Shown here: piece after piece, positions 1 through 8,636 of the stretch | Layout: each line of letters opens with the position of its first letter | How positions within the stretch are numbered: the stretch's first letter is position 1 | Assembly (NCBI RefSeq): GCF_000739635.1 | Contig: NZ_BATQ01000058.1 | Coordinates: 23,864 to 87,863 of the forward strand | Source of the DNA: Verrucomicrobium sp. BvORR034 | GTDB taxonomy: Bacteria; Verrucomicrobiota; Verrucomicrobiia; Verrucomicrobiales; Verrucomicrobiaceae | DNA length: 64,000 bases | Direction: 5' to 3' | Position numbers and translations under genes: made by a program | The notes under the pieces: generated by a model | Database searches by the model: none | Seen by the model: only the letters and a program-made list of their open reading frames with translations | Told to the model about the DNA's origin: nothing

Positions 1-1286
1 CTCCCGCGGACATTAAAGTGCGACGCCATATCCGTCTCGAATGCGTCTGATATTCCAATAGAGAACGTTGCGATCTCGATCTTCGTTTTGCCCCCAGGCA
101 AGGTTACTCCGGCTTCGTCAACCAGTTGTGCTTGGGCCGACCATTCGACATCGGACTCTTTTGGCAGGTTGGTCTCGACGGCTGAGATGGCGGCAATTCT
201 CTCTTCATCGGTCATCGCGCGGGCTGCACGAGGTACGGCGACAACAGCGAAGACAAGCGACAAAGCCGTCACCGCATGGATCATCAGACCCGGTTGCCAG
301 AGGGGGCTCAGACTTTCATGACTGGCATCGGTCGGCATAAGGAGAATCCTCCGCAACCTCGTCATCAGGTGGTGATTTCCTGTGGCAGCTAATGCAAGAC
401 CCTCATCCCTGAACGTTTCCAATTGAGCCAATGCTCTGGCATACGTCTGACGATCTGAGTTCATGGAAATGACAAGGTCATCGCAGGCGAGCTCAGCCTC
501 CCATCGTGCCCGGCGGACCAGATCTCTGGCGGCAGGGTTGAAGAAGAGCAGAGTCTCGACTGCGGTCAGTGCCAGATTGATCGCCGGATCCCGTCGTTTA
601 AGATGGGCCAGTTCATGCAGAAGCAGCGCCTGCAACGACTTTTGGTCCATTCTGCCAATCAGCTGTGCTGGAAGCAGAACCACCGGACGAATCCAGCCAA
701 CGACCAGGGGCACGGAAAGAGCGGGCGCAGCCAGGACCTCGGCCGTGTGCAGACCGATTCTGGCCAGAAGTTGGTCGACGTAGGGCGGGCCGACCCATGG
801 GGATGCTCCTAATCTGATGCGGGCGAACATCCGGTGTCCGACCAACAACCGCAGGGTGAGCAGCACGATTCCCAACACCCATCCCAGAGCGATGAGGGCG
901 GCCCAGTTGGATTGTCCTTGGGGGCTTGAGGGAAGCTGAATCTCATTGGACAATGGCGCTGACAATGCGGCTGTTCTATCAGTGCGTGAGTTGGAATGCC
1001 CTCCCGGCGACATTGTTGCGGGAGTTGTGGAAGCAGCCTCGGCGCGGGCTTGGAGGACGTGAGGCGCGACGGTAGCGCGGCCCAACCAAGCCACGGTGGT
1101 TGGGATACAAAGGGTCAACAACGCGATTGCTGTCAGACAGATCCGATGACGCACTTCTGGCGAACGTCGTCGGCACAGTGCCAAAATGGTGGCTGTGACA
1201 GCCAGAATGACTAACCCCTGCCACAGGGAATGGAGCAAGCCCATCCCAAGATGGTTGAGCCAGGGAGAGATGATGATCGCTTCCAT
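1..1286 (-). CDS. BlaR1/MecR1-type M56 family membrane metallopeptidase, cut by the left window edge
   Basis: The frame is open from an ATG at 1286 to the window edge (428 codons seen); an in-frame stop lies two codons upstream, so the start is well fixed although no clear ribosome binding site precedes it. The protein has predicted membrane segments near residues 17-37, 48-68, 128-149 and 333-352. The zinc-binding HELAH motif sits at residues 224-228, with a downstream glutamate in EAELACDD (residues 263-270), as expected for gluzincins of family M56. In BlaR1/MecR1 such a peptidase senses a signal and leads to inactivation of a BlaI-type repressor. The part after residue 355 is extracytoplasmic and does not look like a penicillin-binding domain in the portion visible. 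No blaI-like gene lies upstream, where it is usually found. Confidence 0.85.
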   Translation of the reverse strand, partial: MEAIIISPWLNHLGMGLLHSLWQGLVILAVTATILALCRRRSPEVRHRICLTAIALLTLCIPTTVAWLGRATVAPHVLQARAEAASTTPATMSPGGHSNSRTDRTAALSAPLSNEIQLPSSPQGQSNWAALIALGWVLGIVLLTLRLLVGHRMFARIRLGASPWVGPPYVDQLLARIGLHTAEVLAAPALSVPLVVGWIRPVVLLPAQLIGRMDQKSLQALLLHELAHLKRRDPAINLALTAVETLLFFNPAARDLVRRARWEAELACDDLVISMNSDRQTYARALAQLETFRDEGLALAATGNHHLMTRLRRILLMPTDASHESLSPLWQPGLMIHAVTALSLVFAVVAVPRAARAMTDEERIAAISAVETNLPKESDVEWSAQAQLVDEAGVTLPGGKTKIEIATFSIGISDAFETDMASHFNVRG

Positions 1287-1319
1287 AAATCAAGCTGCGC
1301 AGTCGAGGAGGGATGAATG

Positions 1320-1335
1320 TACGATGATTATCGTA
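1320..1335. promoter_or_regulatory. Palindromic operator, proximal copy (BlaI-like box)
   Basis: The 16-bp sequence TACGATGATTATCGTA is an inverted repeat with arms TACGAT and ATCGTA around a 4-bp centre. It lies just downstream of the candidate -10 of the M56 gene, a typical repressor position. A second copy with the same arms lies 45 bp away, centre to centre. That a BlaI/CopY-type repressor binds it is inferred from the M56 gene it precedes. Confidence 0.6.
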
Positions 1336-1336
1336 T

Positions 1337-1366
1337 AAAATGGCATGGGTGGTCGGATCTAGTCAA
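1337..1366 (-). promoter_or_regulatory. Candidate promoter of the M56 peptidase gene
   Basis: On the minus strand TTGACT (1361-1366) is followed after 18 bp by CATTTT (1337-1342), a weak -10. The -35 touches the distal palindrome and the -10 abuts the proximal one, so occupancy of either would be expected to block transcription. The assignment rests on position and sequence only. Confidence 0.35.
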
Positions 1367-1379
1367 CGATAATAATCGT
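1366..1379. promoter_or_regulatory. Palindromic operator, distal copy (BlaI-like box)
   Basis: ACGATAATAATCGT repeats the arms of the box at 1320-1335 (ACGAT and ATCGT around 4 bp). It overlaps the candidate -35 of the M56 gene. Both copies lie in the 207-bp divergent gap to dprA, so an effect on dprA is possible but the spacing favours the M56 gene. Confidence 0.55.
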
Positions 1380-1493
1380 ACTTGCGTTCGAGGGTTCGCT
1401 TTGAAACCCGGTGCGTTGTTGACACACGCCAGGGCAACTGTACAAATGAGTAGTTGTTTTTCTTCGCGCTGACCATCGCCATTCAGTCCTCCT

Positions 1494-2597
1494 ATGACCC
1501 GCACCGAAGCCTATCTCGTCCTCAACCTTCTTCCCAAAATCGGTCCCGTTCGAGTGCGGCGCTTGGTGGAGTGGTTTGGCGGGCCGGTGGAGGCTTTGTC
1601 GGCACTGGCGGCAGACATCAAGCGGGTGGAGGGCTTCGGAGAAGAACTGGCTCAACTGGTGGCCGGGTGGGAAGATCGCGTGGATCTGAGCAGGGAGTTG
1701 CGGAGAATCGAGGAAGAGCGGATCACCATCCTGACCCAGGAGGATGCCAGTTATCCCAAGCTGCTGAAGCAGATCTATGATCCACCGCTGGTGCTCTACG
1801 TGAAGGGAACGTTGCTCCCGCGGGACCAGCATGGGATCGGCATCGTGGGTTCACGGCATGCCACCCAGTATGGCTTGAGCACGGCCAAGAAGCTGGGCTT
1901 CCAGCTTGCCTACGCCGGATACAGTGTCATCAGCGGCCTGGCTCGTGGCATCGACACCGCCGCCCACGAGGGGGCGCTGGCCAGCAAGGGGCGGACGATC
2001 GCGGTGATCGGCTCAGGTCTGGGCAAACTGTACCCACCGGAGAACAAAGCCCTGGCAGAAAAGATCGCCGAAAACGGGGCTGTGATCAGCGAGTTCCCGG
2101 TGGATTGCCCGCCGGACAAGCAGACATTCCCCATGCGAAACCGGATAGTGAGCGGATGGAGCTGCGGGATTGTCGTCGTGGAAGCCCCGGGCCGAAGCGG
2201 CTCACTTATCACGGCGCAGCAGGCCGTGGAGCAGGGGCGAACAGTCTATGCGGTGCCCGGCAACATTGACAGGCCTTCATCACAGGGGTGCAACCGGCTC
2301 ATTCAACAGGGTGCCAAGCTCATCCTGGACGGCGGGGATGTGCTGGATGATTTGATGACGCTTTTCCCGACCGAGCCTCAGGCACCCAAGATGGAAAGCG
2401 TGCAACCCGGCGTCACTCTGGCCGCGGACGAGGCTGCGGTGTTTGAGGCCATCGGCTCAGGGGAGGTTCATATCAATGAAATCACGGAACGCTGTACCAC
2501 GCTCTCCGGACCGGTGGTCTCCGCGACGCTCATGAAGCTGGAGATCAAGCGGGTCGTGAAGCCACTCCCGGGAAAGCACTATGTGAAGCTGGTGTAG
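1494..2597 (+). CDS. dprA: DNA-processing protein DprA (Smf), RecA loader for incoming single-stranded DNA
   Basis: The 367-residue protein has the DprA Rossmann-fold core: GSRHA at 119-123, SGLARGID at 147-154, the FPMRNRIVS segment at 212-220 and SGSLITA at 235-241. Residues 1-75 form the usual N-terminal helical region, and residues about 300-367 fit the C-terminal winged-helix DprA domain. DprA protects incoming ssDNA during natural transformation and passes it to RecA in the cytoplasm. It is also kept by many bacteria not known to be transformable. The gene is divergent from the M56 gene and convergent with lnt, with a 10-bp gap, so it is probably transcribed alone. Confidence 0.95.
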   Translation: MTRTEAYLVLNLLPKIGPVRVRRLVEWFGGPVEALSALAADIKRVEGFGEELAQLVAGWEDRVDLSRELRRIEEERITILTQEDASYPKLLKQIYDPPLVLYVKGTLLPRDQHGIGIVGSRHATQYGLSTAKKLGFQLAYAGYSVISGLARGIDTAAHEGALASKGRTIAVIGSGLGKLYPPENKALAEKIAENGAVISEFPVDCPPDKQTFPMRNRIVSGWSCGIVVVEAPGRSGSLITAQQAVEQGRTVYAVPGNIDRPSSQGCNRLIQQGAKLILDGGDVLDDLMTLFPTEPQAPKMESVQPGVTLAADEAAVFEAIGSGEVHINEITERCTTLSGPVVSATLMKLEIKRVVKPLPGKHYVKLV

Positions 2598-2607
2598 GTT
2601 CCTGGTG

Positions 2608-4359
2608 CTATTTCGCGTTGGCTCCTGAAGCGGTTTCGGCGGGTGGGGCGGGGGCGGTCTTCGGCTTGCGGGAAAGGATGAGCTTTCCTGCGATGGTGAG
2701 ACCACAGAGGCTGAGCATGACGATGGAGAAGAGATCGCCGAAGCGGGCGTAGAACGTGAGTTCCGGCTTCTTCTCGATCATGACCTGTTGGTCCAGGACT
2801 CCTTTGGTGAAGACGCTGCCTTTGCGGTCCATCAGCTTGGCCCCTTTGGGGATGCGCCCCTGGGCGTCGATCACACACGTCACTCCGGTGTTGCACGCCC
2901 GGGCCATGGGGCGGCGCAGTTCGATGCTGCGAAAGATGGCGTTGGCGAGGTGAACTTCGTTCTCTTCACTCTGAAGGAACCAGCCGTCGTTGGTCAAGTT
3001 CACGATAAGCTGAGGGGCCTCGCGGGCGAACTTCCGGGCGAGCCGGCCCACAGTGTCTTCAAAGCAGACCAGCGGGATCAACTGGACGCCTTCAGGACGA
3101 TCAAGCAGGAGAGGCTCGGTGGAAATGCCCGGCTGAAAATCGCCTGGGAGCACATTTCCCAATGCGGCACGCACCAAGGGGATCTCACGCAGCGGCAGAT
3201 ATTCCCCAAACGGAACGAGATGGATCTTCTGATAGAGCTGGTGGTGATCGAAGGTGCCCTTCATGAGAGCGGCTCCGGTGTACATCGCTTCATTGGGGAG
3301 CTCGATGTCCGTCCCCGTCAGCAGGGAGAAATCTCCCATGCCGAGTACGTCGTTGAGGAAGGGAATGTGATTGGGATCATGGAAGCGGTAGGGGAGGGCG
3401 CTTTCCGGCCAGATCACGAGATCGGGTTTGTTGTCCGAAGGACGGGTCACGAAGAGCTCGGTGAGCCGTGCCAGGCCGTGGTAGATTTCCTCGACCCCCT
3501 CACCCGTGCCCCTTGCCAGGAACTTTTCACCCTGGGGCAGATTGAGCTGAACCATCAAAAGATTGAGGCGCACCGACTCCCCTGAGGGGCGGGAGAGCTG
3601 GTACACGCCGTAACCGAAGTTGGTCAGCAAGAGGCAGATGGCCAGAAAGAAGTCCGCATGAGGGCGGACGCGTGAGGTGCGAACTTCCTGCCGGAAACGC
3701 AGCACGGTGTTGTATCCGATGGCGGCCACAAACACCGGCAGAAAAGAGAGGCCGGTGACGCCCACCAGATCCGCGCTCTGGATCATGGCGATGTTGGAAT
3801 GGAGGGCCACCCCAAGACCGTTCCAGCCAAATCCGGTCATGACGATGCCGCGAAGCCACTCACAGGTCACCCACATGGCCCCAGTCAGGAAGGCCGACCG
3901 CAGCGACTCCAGTGAGACGCTGAAGAGTTTCCCGGAATCCCCGTCGGTGGGCAGTCCGTCCGCACTGATGCGGGGGCGGGCGATGGATGCGGCGAAAGAG
4001 CCCCACAAGCCCCAATAGAGAGAAAGGTAAAGACTCAATCCAAGCACCGCTCCCATGCCCATCAGTTCGGGGCCCCAGCCCATCCACTCGTTGCCGACGG
4101 CTCCATGGACCACCCGGGAGGAATGCCGCACCCAAGCGAGATTGGGCACGAAGAAAGCCAGCCCGGCCGCAAAACCGACCTTGAACCCATGCCGGACCCT
4201 GGATTTTTTCTTTTCCAGACTGAAGAGCCGGTTGCTCCACAGGGCGTAAAGGACCGGGAATATCCAGAGCCAGCCGAGCAGGCCGATGTTCCAGCGAGGG
4301 TAGGCAAAAGTGAGGGCAAATCCGCCGGCAAGGGCAAGGAGATAACGGGTGAGCCGCAT
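2608..4359 (-). CDS. lnt: Apolipoprotein N-acyltransferase
   Basis: This inner-membrane enzyme adds the third acyl chain to the N-terminal cysteine of lipoproteins. The 583-residue protein has an N-terminal multi-spanning part (to about residue 255) and a C-terminal nitrilase domain. The catalytic triad is visible: Glu319 in WPES, Lys378 in YQKIHLVPFGEYLPL and Cys432 in VCFED, matching the E-K-C order of the E. coli enzyme. The C-terminal tail after the last membrane segment is rich in Pro and Ala. The gene ends 10 bp from dprA, tail to tail. Upstream (4360-4439) lies a gap and then the terminator of the next minus-strand gene, so lnt probably has its own promoter. Confidence 0.95.
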   Translation of the reverse strand: MRLTRYLLALAGGFALTFAYPRWNIGLLGWLWIFPVLYALWSNRLFSLEKKKSRVRHGFKVGFAAGLAFFVPNLAWVRHSSRVVHGAVGNEWMGWGPELMGMGAVLGLSLYLSLYWGLWGSFAASIARPRISADGLPTDGDSGKLFSVSLESLRSAFLTGAMWVTCEWLRGIVMTGFGWNGLGVALHSNIAMIQSADLVGVTGLSFLPVFVAAIGYNTVLRFRQEVRTSRVRPHADFFLAICLLLTNFGYGVYQLSRPSGESVRLNLLMVQLNLPQGEKFLARGTGEGVEEIYHGLARLTELFVTRPSDNKPDLVIWPESALPYRFHDPNHIPFLNDVLGMGDFSLLTGTDIELPNEAMYTGAALMKGTFDHHQLYQKIHLVPFGEYLPLREIPLVRAALGNVLPGDFQPGISTEPLLLDRPEGVQLIPLVCFEDTVGRLARKFAREAPQLIVNLTNDGWFLQSEENEVHLANAIFRSIELRRPMARACNTGVTCVIDAQGRIPKGAKLMDRKGSVFTKGVLDQQVMIEKKPELTFYARFGDLFSIVMLSLCGLTIAGKLILSRKPKTAPAPPAETASGANAK

Positions 4360-4439
4360 GGGGCATTCCCTTCATGCAAACGCGGGATTCGCGCAAGTGG
4401 CGGATATGGCAGGTGTAGGCTGGCCTGGGAGCAGACAAT

Positions 4440-4474
4440 AAAAAAGCGTGAGCCACACCAGGGTGGCTCACGCT
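4440..4474 (-). terminator. Rho-independent terminator of the gene at 4492-5052
   Basis: A perfect 12-bp stem, AGCGTGAGCCAC (4445-4456) with GTGGCTCACGCT (4463-4474), encloses a 6-nt loop. On the minus strand it is followed by six T residues (complement of 4440-4445). It lies just after the stop of the 4492-5052 gene. Confidence 0.9.
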
Positions 4475-4491
4475 CAATGAGAAGGGCAAGA

Positions 4492-5052
4492 TCAGTTCCC
4501 GAAGAGCTTCTTCAGAATCCCGCCAGGACCACGGGGCCGGTCTTTGTCACGATCGCGGTCATGATCGTGATCGTGACGATCCCTGTCCTCAGCACGGGCA
4601 AAGAGGTAGCCTTTCTGGTCCTCCACCTGTTTCACGAGGGTGCGGGTCTGCCAGAGCGCGCTCCGTGTCCGCTCAGTCAGGCGCAGGTTCTGGCTGGACT
4701 GGGAGACTTGATCCATCGCATTCCTCAGGGAGTAGAAGGTGCCCTGTAGCTTGCGGGAGGATTGGCGGGACTCTACATCCGACCTCAAGGTGTGGCTGGC
4801 AGCCTCCAAACTGCGGGCGGCGTCCAGAAAGCGGCGCTCGCTGCCACGAGGTGGTCCCTGTTTGTGACGGCGGAGGTCGGACTCATAGGAGTCCACCAGT
4901 TGATGGGAGGTGCTATCCAGCTGTGTTACTGCAGCGGGGATACGATCACGGTCACGATCTCCCTTGGGGGGAGCGGCGCTGGCGGGGGTGGCGAGAAGAG
5001 AGATGAGCGCAAGGGCGGCCAATCCGGTGGAGAGCAACTGGTTCAGTTTCAT
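4492..5052 (-). CDS. Secreted hypothetical protein with an acidic His/Asp/Arg tail
   Basis: The ATG at 5052 gives a clear signal peptide (MKLNQLLSTGLAALALIS, cleavage after about residue 26 at ATPASA-A) and a 186-residue protein; a further-upstream start would bury it. The mature part is predicted helical and charged. The C-terminal region carries an RDRHDHDHDRDRDKDR run that could bind metal ions, then a GPGGILKKLFGN end. I do not recognise the family. The gene has its own terminator at 4440-4474 and is divergent from the MFS gene, so it is a single-gene unit. Confidence 0.75.
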   Translation of the reverse strand: MKLNQLLSTGLAALALISLLATPASAAPPKGDRDRDRIPAAVTQLDSTSHQLVDSYESDLRRHKQGPPRGSERRFLDAARSLEAASHTLRSDVESRQSSRKLQGTFYSLRNAMDQVSQSSQNLRLTERTRSALWQTRTLVKQVEDQKGYLFARAEDRDRHDHDHDRDRDKDRPRGPGGILKKLFGN

Positions 5053-5240
5053 GGCTTTTTGGGGAAATAGTGTCACTCTGCAACTGACGGGGTTGCTGAG
5101 CAATCTATTCATCCGTTGAAAAGAAATCGTCAGTGGAAAGAACCTGGCTGCGGCCAAATAAACAATTCGCGGGAATCAACCTCTTTTCCCCCGAGGAAAC
5201 ATTTTCATCACCCAAGAGCAGGTCCTCGCTATGGTCGCCG

Positions 5241-6662
5241 ATGGCCCGTCCGAAGCCCGCCGTTATTTTTATCTTCATCACCCTGTTTTTGGATATTTTC
5301 GGGGTCGGGCTCATCGTGCCAGTGCTTCCTGAACTCGTGCAGCAGATGGAAGGCGGGGACGTCTCGCATGCCGTTCATGCGCTGGGCTGGCTGGGCTCGA
5401 TCTACGCTTTGATGCAGTTTGTGTTCTCGCCGGTGCTGGGGAGCTTGTCTGACCGGTTTGGCAGGCGACCGGTCATCCTCCTGGCGTTGCTGGGCTCCGG
5501 TCTTGACTATCTGTTGCTCGCCTGGGCTCCCAGCCTGGTGTGGCTCTTTGTGGGCCGGGTGATTGCGGGGATCACCGCGTCGAATTTCAGTGCGTGCAGT
5601 GCCTACATTGCCGATGTCACTCCGCCGGAGAAGCGGGCGGCCGGCTTTGGGATGATCGGTGCCGCCTTCGGTTTGGGCTTTGTGGCCGGGCCGCTGGCGG
5701 GCGGTTGGCTGGGGGATGTGGGGCTGCGGGTGCCGTTTTTGGTGGCCGCAGGCATCACCCTCCTGAACTTCCTCTACGGGCTCTTCGTGTTGCCAGAATC
5801 GGTGAAACGGGAAAACCGCCGCCCTTTTCAATGGGCCAGTGCGCATCCAATCCGGTCGCTGATGGCGCTGCGCCGATGGCCCATTGTGGTGAGTCTGGCC
5901 GAGACGCACTTCTTCATCCATCTGGCGCAAAACATTTATCCCAGTCTCTGGGTCCTTTACACAGGCATCCGATACGGCTGGGACACCAAGCACGTCGGAG
6001 CCTCGCTGGCCATCGTCGGCATCCTCATGGCCGTGGTACAGGGAGGGCTGGCAGGGAAGATTCTTGGCGTCTTGGGAGACCGGAAGGGCCTGGCCTTGGG
6101 ATTGCTGGCGACCGCTCTAGGCATGGTTGGCTACGGTCTGGCCACCCAAGGCTGGGTGGTCTATCTGGTGCTTGTTGTTGGAGCGTTGGGCTGCATTGCC
6201 GGGCCAGCCGCGCAAGCGATGATTACTCGCGAAGTGGGGCCGGATGAGCAGGGGGCCGTTCAAGGCGCGCTCAACAGTCTCACCAGTGTGGCAGGGATCG
6301 TGGGCCCCATGCTTTGGACGTGGCTCTTCGCCATCGGGATCGATGCGGATCCTGCGAAGATGCAGCCGGGGCTGTCGGGAATGGTGGGTTCGACGGTGTT
6401 TCAGCTCGCTGGCGTCATTGGTCCTGCAGCATTCGCTGGTGTGACTGCCACCCAGCTTGGCGAGCCTTCACTCGGCTCCTGGCCGGGACTGCCGTTTCTC
6501 GGGGCAGCCGTAGCGACCTTGATCGGACTGGTGATGGCCTGGCGAGCTGTCGGGCGGAAGTCACCACTGGATGAGGGCTGGGAGCCATCGCCTCAATCGA
6601 AGACGGAAAGCCTCAAACGGGACTCATGCAAGCCGGGGCGGGACAAGATCAGCGTTTCATGA
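5241..6662 (+). CDS. MFS transporter of the TetA/drug:H+ antiporter type
   Basis: The start at 5241 ([20 protein letters not shown]) places the first membrane helix at the N-terminus as in other TetA-like proteins, giving 473 residues. Motif A is seen in [14 protein letters not shown] between helices 2 and 3, and [11 protein letters not shown] in helix 4 fits the antiporter family. There are about 12 hydrophobic segments. It is an inner-membrane exporter; the substrate cannot be told from sequence, and tetracycline specificity should not be assumed. The protein is longer than TetA (about 400) because of a hydrophilic C-terminal tail and an expanded segment around residues 375-410. Its 3' end overlaps that of the next, convergent gene by 14 bp. 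Confidence 0.88.
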   Translation: MARPKPAVIFIFITLFLDIFGVGLIVPVLPELVQQMEGGDVSHAVHALGWLGSIYALMQFVFSPVLGSLSDRFGRRPVILLALLGSGLDYLLLAWAPSLVWLFVGRVIAGITASNFSACSAYIADVTPPEKRAAGFGMIGAAFGLGFVAGPLAGGWLGDVGLRVPFLVAAGITLLNFLYGLFVLPESVKRENRRPFQWASAHPIRSLMALRRWPIVVSLAETHFFIHLAQNIYPSLWVLYTGIRYGWDTKHVGASLAIVGILMAVVQGGLAGKILGVLGDRKGLALGLLATALGMVGYGLATQGWVVYLVLVVGALGCIAGPAAQAMITREVGPDEQGAVQGALNSLTSVAGIVGPMLWTWLFAIGIDADPAKMQPGLSGMVGSTVFQLAGVIGPAAFAGVTATQLGEPSLGSWPGLPFLGAAVATLIGLVMAWRAVGRKSPLDEGWEPSPQSKTESLKRDSCKPGRDKISVS

Positions 6663-7707
6663 ACCACACCTGCGGGGTGCGATAGCCGGGGCGTGCCTCA
6701 CCACTGGGGATCACCCAACCTCCCTGCCATGGGGTGACCGGTGCGGTGGCCAGGGAGAACGGCACGGACGCGAGCTCCAACCAAGTGCCAGTGCGGGGGG
6801 CGAAGAGAAGTCCGCTTTTGGGAAAGCCCGGATGATCGGTCTCTGGCTTGAACCCGACCTTGCTGCCATCATCACCTGAAGCAATCAGAAGCCCTTCTGC
6901 AATGGAGGGTGTCGGGGAGGGGGCCGCGACGACCACGCGGGGAAGGTCTGGCAATTTCTCCCATCCGCTATTGGGAGTATATCGCCAGGCGTCCTTCAGC
7001 CAGATCCGGCTGGCCTTGCCATCTGGGCCGGCCTGTAAACCTGCTCCGCCAAAGAGATAGAATGCTCCTTCCCATGACCCTGCTACGGCCAGCATGCGAG
7101 GTGTCCCTGGGCACTGAGGAAGCTCTTGCCAGGTAGCTGCTACATCGCTCAGGCGGAGGGCCCAGAGCGTGGCCATCGCCGAGGTTGCGTCCGGGCGATC
7201 AATCCCGCCTGAGATGTACAAGACCTCATTCACCAGTGCCCAGCTCATGTTGGCGCAGGGCTTGGGAAGCTTGGGGAGAGGTCGAGTGACCAGCTTCCCT
7301 TGATCGAGTCGCAGGGCAAACGCATCTGCCACATGCCCGGTGGAGTGGCTGCCGCCTGCGCAGATCACCTCATCCTTCCAGGTGACGCTCGCGCCGTAGC
7401 CCAGCGGTTGGGGGAGTTGGCCCGCCTTCTGCCAGGTTCCCTCCGGCTGGTTCAGCGTCCACACCGTGTCATACCAGACTTTGGTCCCGCCTTCCCAAGG
7501 GCGTTTGCCTGGGAAGTTGGCTCCGCCCGCGGCAAGTAGCACGCCGTGACTCACGCCGCTGTACATGCTGGCAAAACCTTCAGCATCCGACAGGGCGGGA
7601 AGTTTCTCCCATTTCAAGGGAGGTTCGGAGGCCGTGACAGTGGCCATGGCAATAAGGACGGCAGTCATACCTGAGACGAGTGCGCAGAGATGGTGAGGTT
7701 GTTTCAT
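6649..7707 (-). CDS. Kelch-type beta-propeller, cyclically permuted mutarotase family
   Basis: The start at 7707 gives a short signal peptide (MKQPHHLCALVSGMTAVLIA) and 352 residues. Repeated kelch blades are visible, for example GVLLAAGGANFPG, EVICAGGSHS, LYISGGI and FYLFGGAG. The layout resembles NanM (N-acetylneuraminate epimerase) and the permuted mutarotase subfamily common in Planctomycetes and Verrucomicrobia. A periplasmic sugar-mutarotase role is therefore likely, though the sugar is not shown. It lies 35 bp downstream of the RraA-like gene on the same strand and is probably cotranscribed with it. It overlaps the 3' end of the MFS gene tail to tail. Confidence 0.8.
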   Translation of the reverse strand: MKQPHHLCALVSGMTAVLIAMATVTASEPPLKWEKLPALSDAEGFASMYSGVSHGVLLAAGGANFPGKRPWEGGTKVWYDTVWTLNQPEGTWQKAGQLPQPLGYGASVTWKDEVICAGGSHSTGHVADAFALRLDQGKLVTRPLPKLPKPCANMSWALVNEVLYISGGIDRPDATSAMATLWALRLSDVAATWQELPQCPGTPRMLAVAGSWEGAFYLFGGAGLQAGPDGKASRIWLKDAWRYTPNSGWEKLPDLPRVVVAAPSPTPSIAEGLLIASGDDGSKVGFKPETDHPGFPKSGLLFAPRTGTWLELASVPFSLATAPVTPWQGGWVIPSGEARPGYRTPQVWFMKR

Positions 7708-7742
7708 GGATGACAGGTGAACGCGTTGGGTCCCATCGCTGG

Positions 7743-8498
7743 CTACCATTCGCCGTCTTTATGGAACTTTGCCCGGGCAGCTTCTCCGAACTGACGCCCC
7801 GCTGCCGCCAATTGATCGAGGATCTGACTGGCCGCCAGTCCGGAGGTGCCACGTGCGGCCGGGATGACGGTGTTGCATTCGTTCGCGTCCATGAAGCGGG
7901 CGGCATCCATGAGGCCGGCTTCGTCTTCCGGAGGGACCACGAGGAAGCCGTGCTTGTCCGCATGAATAAGCTGGCCGGGCTGGACGGGCGTGCCAAACAC
8001 CTCAACCTCACAGTTCCATCGCACCGGGTGAACGGCCGCATGGCCCACGCAGAGACGTCGTGCCAGGGCTTTGAATCCCGCGTTGGTCATCTCATCCACA
8101 TCGCGAATGGCACCGTCCACGATCGTGCCCACGCAGCCCAGAGCACGATGCATGTTGCTGTTCACCTCACCCCAGAAGGCTCCGATGACCCCTGGCTTGT
8201 CCAAATCTTGCACGACGACAATCTTCGGCCCTGGCGCACTGGCCACGTACTCCCGGTATCTCAACCAGGCGTCAGGGGACTGGGTGCGGTGGTTGGGATT
8301 GCTGGGCTCGATGACCACGGTCACCGCGTACCCGACCATGGGGCCCATTTGCGGCATGTAGTCCCGAGTTTCCTCCCTGTTGAAGCCGTCAGCACAGGGA
8401 TTGCGCCGGGTGATCTGCTCCCAGCCGTTATAGATCGTGGGAGTGTTCCAGCGTTTCAATTGCAGCAGGTCAGAGTGGGGAAGGCGGGGAGCATTCAT
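7743..8498 (-). CDS. RraA-like / 4-hydroxy-4-methyl-2-oxoglutarate aldolase family protein
   Basis: The ATG at 8498 gives 251 residues; the open frame continues upstream but there it runs antisense to the GHL10 gene, so that part is not coding. The RraA fold is shown by the central VGTIVDGAIRDVDEM segment, with the Arg-Asp pair typical of the aldolase members, and by PGQLIHADKHGFLVVP, the usual C-terminal signature. Family members act as HMG/CHA aldolases or oxaloacetate decarboxylases, and E. coli RraA inhibits RNase E. The longer N-terminus favours the aldolase-like group. It lies upstream of the mutarotase gene and is divergent from GHL10, suggesting sugar or sugar-acid catabolism. Confidence 0.8.
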   Translation of the reverse strand: MNAPRLPHSDLLQLKRWNTPTIYNGWEQITRRNPCADGFNREETRDYMPQMGPMVGYAVTVVIEPSNPNHRTQSPDAWLRYREYVASAPGPKIVVVQDLDKPGVIGAFWGEVNSNMHRALGCVGTIVDGAIRDVDEMTNAGFKALARRLCVGHAAVHPVRWNCEVEVFGTPVQPGQLIHADKHGFLVVPPEDEAGLMDAARFMDANECNTVIPAARGTSGLAASQILDQLAAAGRQFGEAARAKFHKDGEW

Positions 8499-8636
8499 TG
8501 CGGTTCTGGGAGATGGCACCGAGCTTAACGTCTGCCAGGGGGGGGCTTCACTGGTAAAGAAGGCGGACCAGCTCGACGGCGGCCGAGGGGATTGGGAGCT
8601 TGCGCAGCCGGGCATTTCAAGGCATGAAGTGCGCGC

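Noticed and set aside
5241..6662. Tetracycline resistance gene
   Set aside because: Only the general TetA/DHA1 motifs are seen; no substrate-specific residues or tetR-like partner support resistance to tetracycline.
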